Positions 42,646-50,031 of a stretch of 64,000 nt of DNA are shown here, piece by piece. The stretch is from Betaproteobacteria bacterium. GTDB lineage: Bacteria > Pseudomonadota > Gammaproteobacteria > Burkholderiales > Rhodocyclaceae. How positions within the stretch are numbered: the stretch's first letter is position 1; the number at the start of each line of letters is the position of its first letter. The notes beneath the pieces were generated by a model. The model was given only the letters and a program-made list of their open reading frames with translations. It did no database searches and was not told the origin of the DNA. Both the position numbers and the translations under genes were made by a program. The stretch is taken from contig JACQYB010000005.1 in NCBI GenBank assembly GCA_016208415.1, positions 1 to 64,000 on the forward strand, in the 5' to 3' direction.

Positions 42646-42661
42646 TGGCACGCCATGTGCT
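42646..42661 (+). promoter_or_regulatory. Sigma-54 promoter of the fap-like operon
   Basis: TGGCACGCCATGTGCT matches TGGCACGNNNNTTGCW at 11 of 12 defined positions with correct GG-N10-GC spacing. Transcription would start near 42672, about 100 nt before the first gene. Pseudomonas fap operons are also RpoN-associated. Confidence 0.8.
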
Positions 42662-42771
42662 ATGGCAGAAACCAATAAGCCTGACTGGTCACGTGCAATT
42701 TGGCCGGCGGACCGGTCGGCACAACAAGACATAGAACGAGCACAAGTCACTGTCGCAATGGGGGGCAAGGC

Positions 42772-43317
42772 GTGGCACGGGACTCATCTTCGCTATCCGT
42801 AATACGTTGGGGCGGGATACCGCTGCGCTTGCGCGCGTGCGCTGGCGCGGCTGGATGCGCCGCAGGAATGGTGATGGGCGCGGCATTCCCGGTCCAGTCC
42901 CACGCCGGCACCGAGGAGGCCGACATGGACCTGGTCATTCTGCGCGAGGTTCCTTCGCGCCCGGCCTATCGACCCGGCCAGGGGCGCGCCGTGGGGGTGG
43001 ATCTGTCGTCCGATGGCGGGCTGATCGTCGGCGCAACCAAGGGCGTCACGGAACTGGGGGAGCAGCAGTTCTCCGCAGTCATGGCCAGGAATGTTGCCAG
43101 CACCTTGACACCCGTCCCTCATCAGCCTGGCGCCTCGGGCACGCTTGCCGACACCGCCGCGCGGTCTGGCGTCCCGGGTGCCGTGGGCTCGCTCTCGTCC
43201 GCGCTGGGCGCGACGGCGCTTGGCCAGGGGGGCGGCGCCACGCGGCAGGCCACCGGAGCGACCGCCTCGGCGCTGGGGAACATGCCGCTGGTCGGCCGTT
43301 CGGGCCTGCTGCGATGA
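42772..43317 (+). CDS. Exported protein, first gene of the fap-like operon
   Basis: 181 residues from a GTG with a GGGGGGCAAGG ribosome region. An Ala/Gly-rich signal-like segment (about 20-45) is followed by VILREVPSRPAYRPGQGRAV and a Gly/Ala/Ser-rich tail (LSSALGATALGQGG). It holds the position of fapA but has no similarity that I can recognise. It overlaps the next gene by ATGA. A chaperone or assembly role is inferred from position only. Confidence 0.6.
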   Translation: MARDSSSLSVIRWGGIPLRLRACAGAAGCAAGMVMGAAFPVQSHAGTEEADMDLVILREVPSRPAYRPGQGRAVGVDLSSDGGLIVGATKGVTELGEQQFSAVMARNVASTLTPVPHQPGASGTLADTAARSGVPGAVGSLSSALGATALGQGGGATRQATGATASALGNMPLVGRSGLLR

Positions 43318-43928
43318 AATTTGGCCTGCGGGCCGGCGGCGCCGCGGCGGGTTTGCTCTTCTGCGTGGCCGGGCAGCTTGCCTGCGCGGCGGACCCAATC
43401 GGGCTGGCGGGAAGCATCATCGGCCCCCAGGCCCTTTCCGAGGTACGCGGCCGGCTGGCACTGAATCTGTCAGCCGGCTACTCGAATATCCAGGCCAATG
43501 GCGCAGCGATCGCCATCGGCGCGGGCGAGGCGGTGGTCACGGCGGCAAGCCACTCGGTGCAGACGGTCTTGCGCCCGGCGGCGGAGTCGGCCACGGCCAC
43601 CGCCACCATCGCCGACGAGGCATTTGCCCGGGCGGCCGGTCTGTTGTCGATCAACCAGACCAGCGGCGCGGGCAATGCCCAGGCGAACCATGTCGCCATC
43701 GGTATGGGCACGGATCCGGAGACGCTGGCGGAAAGCCAGTTGTCCGCCGTCGTTTCCGGTTCGACGCCGGCCGGTCCTGGGGCGGGTACGAGGGTGCGCG
43801 AGGCGTCGGTGGCTGACACCGCGTTCTCGGGCACCCGCGGCCTGGTCCAGATCAACCAGTCGGCGGGGTCGGGCAACAGCACGGCCAACAACTTCGCGCT
43901 GCGTGTTCTCAGTGGTGCGAATCCTTAG
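43314..43928 (+). CDS. fapB: FapB-like minor amyloid or nucleator candidate
   Basis: 204 residues with a signal peptide (about 1-25, ending LACA). Three imperfect repeats at about 45-69, 107-132 and 174-197 share the pattern hydrophobic-x-h-N-x-(S/T)-(A/S)-G-x-x-N-x-x-A-N-x-x-A-(I/L), for example LLSINQTSGAGNAQANHVAI and LVQINQSAGSGNSTANNFAL. Linkers of about 40 residues separate them. This three-repeat layout with Asn/Gln/Gly-rich units matches FapB/FapC functional amyloids of Pseudomonas. It precedes the more polar repeat protein, as fapB precedes fapC. Confidence 0.75.
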   Translation: MKFGLRAGGAAAGLLFCVAGQLACAADPIGLAGSIIGPQALSEVRGRLALNLSAGYSNIQANGAAIAIGAGEAVVTAASHSVQTVLRPAAESATATATIADEAFARAAGLLSINQTSGAGNAQANHVAIGMGTDPETLAESQLSAVVSGSTPAGPGAGTRVREASVADTAFSGTRGLVQINQSAGSGNSTANNFALRVLSGANP

Positions 43929-43956
43929 CAATTCACTTTCGAGAGGAGCTTTACCC

Positions 43957-44622
43957 ATGAAATTGAGCAAAATCGCCCCTGTGGCGCTGGCGGTGGCTGC
44001 GGTATGGGCCGCCCCCGTGTGGGCGAACAACAATACTCCGTCGTCGCCGGCTTCGGTTGATGGCTACCAGAAGGGTGGCTGGAACCAGATCAGCAACGTC
44101 GGCACCAACAATGACGCGGCGATCAAGGATTCGGGGCAGGACACTCAGGGTAACGTGGACGTCAACGTGGCTGCGGGTAGCGCCAACCAGCAGTCCAACG
44201 AGGCGGCCATTGCGGCCATCGACTCGGAGTGGGTTCTGGGTAAGGCGGCCTCCGGCACCACGCAGGTGATCACCGACTCCCGCGTGCGCAACGAGGACAC
44301 GCGCAACAATGCCGTGCTCGGCGAGGGCGCCTTCTCCAATGCCAAGGGCAAGGTGGGCCTCAACATCGCCGCCGGCAGCGGCAACCAGCAGCGCAACCAG
44401 ATGGCCGCCTCGGTCAATGACCAGGCCGGGTCGCTGGTGGACGCCGATGCCCAGGCCAGCCAGTCCAACACCAGCAACAGCGTCGACAACCTGCGCACCA
44501 ACAATTACGCCGCCGTCTCCGACGGCGCGCTCAAGGGGGCCGTGGGCAACGTGGGCGTCAACGTGGCTGCCGGTTCGCTGAACCAGCAGGTCAACACGCT
44601 GGCCATCGCGGTATCGCGCTAG
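43957..44622 (+). CDS. fapC: FapC-like major amyloid subunit candidate
   Basis: 221 residues with a signal peptide (MKLSKIAPVALAVAAVWAAPVWA). Three repeats at about 65-86, 131-153 and 197-219: GNVDVNVAAGSANQQSNEAA, GKVGLNIAAGSGNQQRNQMA and GNVGVNVAAGSLNQQVNTLA. Linkers contain further NN-A units (TNNDAAIKDSG, RNNAVLGEGAF, TNNYAAVSDGA). The protein is acidic, Asn/Gln/Ser/Gly-rich and has no Cys, so the C-terminal CxxC reported for Pseudomonas FapC is absent. A strong GAGAGGAGC ribosome site and a downstream hairpin suggest high, separately tuned expression. Confidence 0.8.
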   Translation: MKLSKIAPVALAVAAVWAAPVWANNNTPSSPASVDGYQKGGWNQISNVGTNNDAAIKDSGQDTQGNVDVNVAAGSANQQSNEAAIAAIDSEWVLGKAASGTTQVITDSRVRNEDTRNNAVLGEGAFSNAKGKVGLNIAAGSGNQQRNQMAASVNDQAGSLVDADAQASQSNTSNSVDNLRTNNYAAVSDGALKGAVGNVGVNVAAGSLNQQVNTLAIAVSR

Positions 44623-44726
44623 GAGCAAGCGAGCGACAAGCGGCGTCGCGTCTGCGGATCCCGACTCTACGGGGATCCACTACCCGCAGGGCGATGCCGC
44701 ACGGCTTGGGGAGCGTAGAGATTGCA

Positions 44727-44759
44727 GCCCGGCCGGCCTGGATCGGCCGGGCCTCTTTT
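44727..44759 (+). terminator. Terminator or attenuator between fapC- and fapD-like genes
   Basis: GCCCGGCCG (44727-44735) pairs with CGGCCGGGC (44744-44752) over an 8-nt loop and is followed by CTCTTTT. It lies 105 bp after the amyloid gene and 40 bp before the peptidase gene. Partial read-through would give much amyloid and little secretion machinery. Confidence 0.7.
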
Positions 44760-44798
44760 CGCGGCCTCCCCACAGAGATCCGGTGAAACGAAGACCTC

Positions 44799-45512
44799 AT
44801 GAATTGCGCCGCGAAGATTCGAACCGCGCTGGCGGTGCTCGGCTGCGCTGCCGCCATGTCCGCTGGCGCTGCCCGCGCCGCGGAACTGTCCATCGCCACG
44901 GCGGTGCCCGAAGCGGGCATGGTGCGCAAGACCATGCGCAGCATCGTGGAGTTGCGCTTCGACCATCTGGTGCGGCAGCAGACCGACTACTCCTGTGGTG
45001 CCGCAGCGCTGGCCACCATCCTCAACCACGCCTACGGGCGCGCGCTGTCCGAGGCGCAGGTGATCCGCGGCATGTTGGACGTGGCCGACACCGAAAAGGT
45101 GCGCGCGGAAGGCTTCTCCATGCTGGACATGAAGCGCTACGCGGAAACGCTGGGGCTGCGCGGGCGCGGCTTCGTGATCCAGACCGACGCCATCCACGAC
45201 ATCCGCGTCCCGGTGGTCACGTTGCTGGACGTGGGGGGCTACCGCCATTTCGTGGTGTTCAAGAAGGCGGTGGGCGATCAGGTGTTCCTCGGCGATCCTT
45301 CCCTGGGCAACCGGGTGATGAATCTGGCGGACTTCGTGCGGGCATGGAACGGCATCGTCCTGGCCATCATCGGGCCGGGTTTCGACCGCAACACGGTGCT
45401 GCTCAACCCGGCGGCGCCGCTGACCCTGCGCCAGGCCAGGGGAAATCTGCTGAATGCCGTGAGCAGCGCCGTGCTGCTGGAATTCGGTTTCACTCACGCC
45501 GACCTGTTCTAG
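44799..45512 (+). CDS. fapD: C39-family peptidase, FapD-like
   Basis: 237 residues with a signal peptide (about 1-28). The catalytic Cys is in QTDYSCGAAALATIL (near residue 66), the His in GGYRHFVVFKK (near 149) and the Asp in FLGDPSLGN (near 166), the C39 triad. Fap systems of Pseudomonas carry such a peptidase at the fourth position of the operon, where it is needed for amyloid secretion. No ABC transporter is fused or adjacent, unlike bacteriocin C39 exporters. Confidence 0.88.
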   Translation: MNCAAKIRTALAVLGCAAAMSAGAARAAELSIATAVPEAGMVRKTMRSIVELRFDHLVRQQTDYSCGAAALATILNHAYGRALSEAQVIRGMLDVADTEKVRAEGFSMLDMKRYAETLGLRGRGFVIQTDAIHDIRVPVVTLLDVGGYRHFVVFKKAVGDQVFLGDPSLGNRVMNLADFVRAWNGIVLAIIGPGFDRNTVLLNPAAPLTLRQARGNLLNAVSSAVLLEFGFTHADLF

Positions 45513-45579
45513 GCGCGCCGGCGGCAGCACCAATAAGCCGCGTTACAGCGGCATGCGACAACACAGCCTGGGGAAGACC

Positions 45580-46413
45580 ATGTGGGAAGAGCAGTGGGGC
45601 CGGAAGTCCCGTCGCCCGCCGTGGCGCACGGCGATCATGGCGGCGCTGATCGCCGCCTGGACCGATGGCGCCCCCGCCGCACCGGCCGACGACACGCGCA
45701 CGGTGGTCGGTGCTGCTGCCGGGGCCGTCGAAGTGTCCGACGACCTGCTCGGCAGCCTGCGCGGGCGCTTCTTCGATGGTGGGAAGATCGTGCGCTTCGG
45801 CGTGGAGATGGTGTCGTCGTGGCAGCAGCAGACGGGCGAGACGCTGCGCGCGGCGCTCAGGCTGGAGGTCGGACTGGCCAATCCCGCCCGGCCGACGGTC
45901 AGCCTGAGCCCCGCGCTGTCGGTGGACAAGCCCGCCGGCCCGGTCGCGGTGCCCGGCGCCACGGGCACGGTTCGCGGCGAGGCGGCGCAGAACGTGAGCG
46001 GAGTATCCCAGAGCATCCAGTTGGCGGGAGACGGCAACCGCGTCACCAATGATGCCACCCTTACCATCGCTCCGGCTGCCGCGGACGTGGTCACCACGGC
46101 GTCCACTTCTGCCGCCACGGGCGCCGCGCGTACCGAACTGCGCACCGACTCCGGCGCCGTGCTGAGCACCGCGACCGACAAGGGCAGCATCTCCGTGTCC
46201 ATACGCACCCCGGCTGGCCTGAGCGTGCAGCAGATCCGCGACGCCACCGCCGGCCGCGGCGCCGGCGCGCTGCAGATGGTGCAGGTGGCCGCCGACGGCC
46301 AGCAGATCCATAACATGCTGCATATGGTGGTGGGGCTGCGGCCGGCCGCGGCGGGCCAGATTCCCGTGTCCTTGCGTCAGACGCTGTTCTCGCTGCGCGG
46401 GCTGCCGTTCTGA
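45580..46413 (+). CDS. Exported amyloid-associated protein, FapE position
   Basis: 277 residues; start at the ATG with GGGGAAG ribosome site, a second ATG at 45553 is possible. The signal-like segment (about 25-45) ends APAAPA. The mature part has RFFDGGKIVRFGVEMVSSW and the Asn-containing GVSQSIQLAGDGNRVTN and LQMVQVAADGQQIHNMLHMV, reminiscent of the amyloid repeats. It occupies the fapE position. Similarity to Pseudomonas FapE is not evident, and no Cys pair is present. Confidence 0.65.
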   Translation: MWEEQWGRKSRRPPWRTAIMAALIAAWTDGAPAAPADDTRTVVGAAAGAVEVSDDLLGSLRGRFFDGGKIVRFGVEMVSSWQQQTGETLRAALRLEVGLANPARPTVSLSPALSVDKPAGPVAVPGATGTVRGEAAQNVSGVSQSIQLAGDGNRVTNDATLTIAPAAADVVTTASTSAATGAARTELRTDSGAVLSTATDKGSISVSIRTPAGLSVQQIRDATAGRGAGALQMVQVAADGQQIHNMLHMVVGLRPAAAGQIPVSLRQTLFSLRGLPF

Positions 46414-46486
46414 GACGGCCCGGATCGCCCTGCGTCCCGCGCCGCTGGGGCGCGGGGAAGATCATAGCAATCCCCGGAGGTCCGTC

Positions 46487-47791
46487 ATGAATCGTCGCTT
46501 CACCCTTACGCCTGCCGCCCTCGCCCTGGCGCTGGCGCTGCTGTCCGGCCCGGGCGCCGCATCGGAAGGCGAGATCACTCGTCTGCGGGCGCAGCTCGCG
46601 CATCTCGGCGAGCGCTACGCGCAGCAGGAGCGCACCCTCCAGCGGCTGGAACAGCGTCTGATGGAACTCGAAATGCAGCAGCGCGGCCGCGGCCTGCCAG
46701 GCCGGGAGCTGTTGGCCCAGGCGCCACAGAGCAGCGCCAGCAGCAACGAGGGTTCCGCCGCCGGTGCCACCGTGGGTGCGGCTGCGGCAGGCGTTGCATC
46801 ACCTCCCCCGGCGGGCTCCGGCGGCGAGGTGCAGCGCTCCCGTGGCACCGACGTGCTGGTGCAGCAGGAACACGGCCTCTTCGACCGCCGCTTCACCCTG
46901 GAAACGGGGCTCTCCTATACCCGCTACGACCGCCGCCAGTTGGTGCTTTCCGGCCTGCTGCTGGTGGACGCCATCTTTCTCGGGGAGATCAACCTCGACC
47001 AGAGCCGCTCCAATTTGTGGACCTTCGACGTCACGGGGCGCTACGGCGTCAGCGACGCCATGGTGGTGGACTTCAACCTGCCCTTCATCTACCGCAGCAA
47101 CCAGTTCATGTCGGGGGGCGTCGGGGGCGTGGCCGCAAGCATGAGCGAAGCCACCCTGACCACCGGCCCGCGCCTGGGAGACGCCAGCATCGGTGCCGGC
47201 TTCCATATGCTGCGCGAGGCCGCGGGTCGCCCCGACGTGGTGGGCAGCGTGCGCCTGCGCATGCCCAGCGGGCAACACCCCTTCGGCGTGAAGACGCACA
47301 AGCCGGACGCCAACAATGACAGCCTGTCGGTGCCGCAGCGCATTCCGACCGGAAACGGCGTGTGGTCCGCCACCTTCCTGGCCTCGGTACTCAAGAGTTC
47401 TGACCCCCTGATGCTGTTCGCCAACCTGGGCTACCAGCACAACTTCAAGCGCCACTTCGATGACATCTCGTCCGCGCCCAACGTGGTAAGCCCGGGCGAG
47501 GTCAAGCTGGGGGATGCGGTGCAGTGGGGAATGGGTGTGGCGCTGGCCATGAACGAGAAGACTTCCCTCAGCCTGGCGTTCTCGCAGACGGTGTCGAGAG
47601 CCACCCGTACGCGCCAGGATGGCGCCGGCTGGTCGAAGGTGATCGGCAGCGAAGCCAACTCGGCGATGTTCAGCGCCGGCCTGACCCACGCCCTGAACGA
47701 GCGCATGTCGCTGGTGGCCACGGTGGGACTGGGGCTGACCCCCGATGCGCCCGACTTTACGGTGGGGCTGAAGTTCCCCTATACGTTCTGA
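46487..47791 (+). CDS. fapF: FapF-like outer-membrane pore with N-terminal coiled coil
   Basis: 434 residues with a signal peptide (about 1-24). A heptad-rich helix at about 27-62 (TRLRAQLAHLGERYAQQERT, then LEQRLMELEMQQ) is followed by a Ser/Ala/Gly linker to about 110 and a barrel that ends in Phe (LKFPYTF). FapF of Pseudomonas is a trimeric barrel gated by exactly such a coiled-coil and linker, and secretes the amyloid subunits. GGAGG lies 8 bp upstream of the ATG. It closes the operon. Confidence 0.82.
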   Translation: MNRRFTLTPAALALALALLSGPGAASEGEITRLRAQLAHLGERYAQQERTLQRLEQRLMELEMQQRGRGLPGRELLAQAPQSSASSNEGSAAGATVGAAAAGVASPPPAGSGGEVQRSRGTDVLVQQEHGLFDRRFTLETGLSYTRYDRRQLVLSGLLLVDAIFLGEINLDQSRSNLWTFDVTGRYGVSDAMVVDFNLPFIYRSNQFMSGGVGGVAASMSEATLTTGPRLGDASIGAGFHMLREAAGRPDVVGSVRLRMPSGQHPFGVKTHKPDANNDSLSVPQRIPTGNGVWSATFLASVLKSSDPLMLFANLGYQHNFKRHFDDISSAPNVVSPGEVKLGDAVQWGMGVALAMNEKTSLSLAFSQTVSRATRTRQDGAGWSKVIGSEANSAMFSAGLTHALNERMSLVATVGLGLTPDAPDFTVGLKFPYTF

Positions 47792-47894
47792 GGGACGCTG
47801 AAGGCGGCGCCACGACCAAGGGGTAGCGAACGGCGCGTGGCGGCGGCGGCGATCGCCCCCGCAACGCGCCTCAAAGCGCTTACTTGCGCTTGAC

Positions 47895-48125
47895 TTACTT
47901 GCGCTTGATGTAGAACTCGAATTCCTTGGCGGCATTCTCGCCGGAAGACATGAGTTCGTTGCCCGTCTGCTTGGCGAAGGCAGCAAAGTCCTTCACGGAA
48001 CCCGGATCGGTCGCCACGATGTGCAGCACCTGGCCGCTGGACATGTCCGTCAGCGCCTTCTTGGCGCGAAGAATGGGGAGCGGGCAATTCAGCCCGCGAG
48101 CGTCCAGTTCCTTGTCGAAATTCAT
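47895..48125 (-). CDS. tusA: TusA-family sulfurtransferase
   Basis: 76 residues with the defining motif LNCPLPILRAKKAL at about 13-26, where the first Cys carries persulfide. TusA hands sulfane sulfur between proteins; in sulfur oxidisers it works with rhodanese and DsrE2 and feeds DsrC or the Hdr-like pathway. It lies downstream of soeC with 131 bp between. The last codons are tandemly duplicated (a 15-bp unit, CTTACTTGCGCTTGA on the plus strand), which does not disturb the stop. Confidence 0.9.
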   Translation of the reverse strand: MNFDKELDARGLNCPLPILRAKKALTDMSSGQVLHIVATDPGSVKDFAAFAKQTGNELMSSGENAAKEFEFYIKRK

Positions 48126-48256
48126 GGTCTTACCCTTTTGGTGTGGTTGAACGAAGAAAAGACCCGATATCTTAAAGCGATGCAAAAAACCGCTGCAAGG
48201 CTTTTCGATCCCGGATCGCGCCCGCCGCCGGATGCCGATTCCATGGCGCCCGACGA

Positions 48257-49234
48257 TCAGGCCACCGCCTGATAGTAGAGATTCTGCGGATGGTTGGCCT
48301 GGGCGAAGAAAAACCAGCGTTCGGCGATCAGCCCCAGGTACTGCACCGCGAAGGCCAGGCCCAGCAGTCCCGCAGCGGCGCCGGACATGCCGCCCGCCAG
48401 CAGCAGCGCCGGGACCACGAAGGCCGCCAGGAGGAAGCCCCATTTCACGGCACGCAACAATGCCGCGCCCTGGCCGTGGAAGAACTCCCGGGTGTTGAAG
48501 GAACCGCCCATGAAGCCCTGGGACTTCTGCACGATGCGCGGATGCTTCACGCCAATGGCCGTCTGCATGGTGGATTTGGACTTGAGCCGGGCATTTCGGA
48601 TCAGCGAGGCGCCGCGGCCGGCCAACCCCAGCAGCGTGATGACGATGGCACAGCCGGCGAAGAAGCCCGCCAGGTCCGGCCCCATCAGCGCCGCGTAGCC
48701 TGATGCGAGCGTGAAGCCTGACGCACCACCCAGCAGGACGTAATTGACCACCGTCAATGAGGTATGCCATTCCCGCAGGAAACGCAGGCAGGCGTAGATC
48801 ATGGCGGTGCACACAAACAGCGCGAAGCCCAGCAGGGTGCCCGCGAGCCCGAGCAGGAGGGACGGATCCACCGCCAGTCCGCCGGGGAGGGTCAGGAGCA
48901 CCGGACGCCACTCCAGCCATTGCACCATTCCGTAGAGAAATACCACGCCCATGAACGCCGGCAGGACGATGACCTCCCTTGACAGCCAGGACGTGCGCCA
49001 CTGACTGGCAGCCCTCCAGGCGCGCTCGGGATGTCCCAGGTGGAAGAACGAGGCCACCAGCCCGCCGCCCAGAAATACCAGCGCCAAGGCACTGCCCGCG
49101 GCGTAAAAACCGGCGGATTGCGCCGGCAGCAACTGCAGGGCGGAGTACGAATGGGCGGTGAACAGCGCCAGGAACAGCCCCTGGCCAACGCCGATGAGGG
49201 TGGTGAGGAAGATCACGGAAAACGCTGGATGCAT
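48257..49234 (-). CDS. soeC: SoeC: membrane anchor of sulfite dehydrogenase
   Basis: 325 residues with eight membrane segments, for example FSVIFLTTLIGVGQGLFLAL and PSLLLGLAGTLLGFALFVC. It matches the DmsC family, including FFHLGHPERAWRA after the second segment. It binds quinone and passes sulfite-derived electrons to the membrane. It is the last gene of soeABC and begins 5 bp after soeB. Confidence 0.9.
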   Translation of the reverse strand: MHPAFSVIFLTTLIGVGQGLFLALFTAHSYSALQLLPAQSAGFYAAGSALALVFLGGGLVASFFHLGHPERAWRAASQWRTSWLSREVIVLPAFMGVVFLYGMVQWLEWRPVLLTLPGGLAVDPSLLLGLAGTLLGFALFVCTAMIYACLRFLREWHTSLTVVNYVLLGGASGFTLASGYAALMGPDLAGFFAGCAIVITLLGLAGRGASLIRNARLKSKSTMQTAIGVKHPRIVQKSQGFMGGSFNTREFFHGQGAALLRAVKWGFLLAAFVVPALLLAGGMSGAAAGLLGLAFAVQYLGLIAERWFFFAQANHPQNLYYQAVA

Positions 49235-49239
49235 GGCGG

Positions 49240-49980
49240 CTACCAGGAAGTGACGTCGTCCAGCGACGGCTCCTGCTTGCCGGGCCTGGGCAGCTGGGCG
49301 TCGATCTTGAGGGGGTTGTCGGCGCGTTCCAGCTCGTCGTCGTGGATGCGCAGCCGGGTCTTGCGCCGCGGCAGGTAGTGGTTGGCGGGCTGGGTGCCCC
49401 ATTCGGGCATCAGCGCGTAGCCGCCGTTCTCGCGGATGGCCCGCGACACCACCGACTCCGGGTCATGGATGTCACCAAACAGCCGCGCGCTGGTGGGGCA
49501 GGCCTTGACGCAGGCGGGCTTGCGGTCGATCTCCGCCAGGCGCGGGTCGTAGATGCGGTCCACGCACAGCGTGCACTTCTTCATCACCTTCTGTTTCTCG
49601 TCAATCTCCCGCGCGCCGTAGGGGCAGGCCCACGAGCAGTACTTGCAGCCGATGCACTTGTCGTAGTCCACGAGAACGATGCCGTCCTCCTTGCGCTTGT
49701 AGGAAGCGCCCGTGGGGCACACCGGCACGCAGGGCGGGTCCTCGCAGTGCAGGCAGGACTTGGGGAAATGCACGGTCTCGGTGTTGGGAAACTGGCCCAC
49801 CTCGAAGGTCTGCACGCGGTTGAAGAAGGTGCCGGTGGGGTCGGCACCGTAAGGCCGGTCGTCGAACAGCGGGCCCGCGGCGCCGGAGGTGTTCCACTCC
49901 TTGCAACTGGTCACGCAGGCGTGGCAGCCGACGCAGACGTTGAGGTCGATGACCAACGCGAGCTGGGTCAACGCGAGCAC
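49240..49980 (-). CDS. soeB: SoeB: [4Fe-4S] subunit of sulfite dehydrogenase
   Basis: 246 residues. Cys groups CVGCHACVTSC, CLHCEDPPCVPVC, CIGCKYCSWAC and CTLC with CVKAC give four clusters, as in SoeB/DmsB. The start is the GTG at 49980 with AGAAGGA in front. The start region is duplicated 32 bp upstream, creating a short competing frame. No signal peptide: SoeAB is a cytoplasmic complex bound to SoeC. Confidence 0.92.
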   Translation of the reverse strand: MLALTQLALVIDLNVCVGCHACVTSCKEWNTSGAAGPLFDDRPYGADPTGTFFNRVQTFEVGQFPNTETVHFPKSCLHCEDPPCVPVCPTGASYKRKEDGIVLVDYDKCIGCKYCSWACPYGAREIDEKQKVMKKCTLCVDRIYDPRLAEIDRKPACVKACPTSARLFGDIHDPESVVSRAIRENGGYALMPEWGTQPANHYLPRRKTRLRIHDDELERADNPLKIDAQLPRPGKQEPSLDDVTSW

Positions 49981-50012
49981 TCCTTCTCTGCGAGCTGGGT
50001 CAACGCGAGCAC
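49968..50012 (-). other. Upstream mini-ORF from a duplicated soeB start
   Basis: A 32-bp tandem copy of the soeB ribosome site and start (AAGGAG-TGCTCGCGTTGACC) lies directly upstream. Because 32 is not a multiple of 3, translation from the upper GTG (50012) reads 14 codons (VLALTQLAEKECSR) and stops at a TGA that lies 11-13 bases inside soeB. It may reduce soeB initiation or couple it by reinitiation. Confidence 0.6.
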
Positions 50013-50031
50013 TCCTTCTTGTCGAGTTGCG

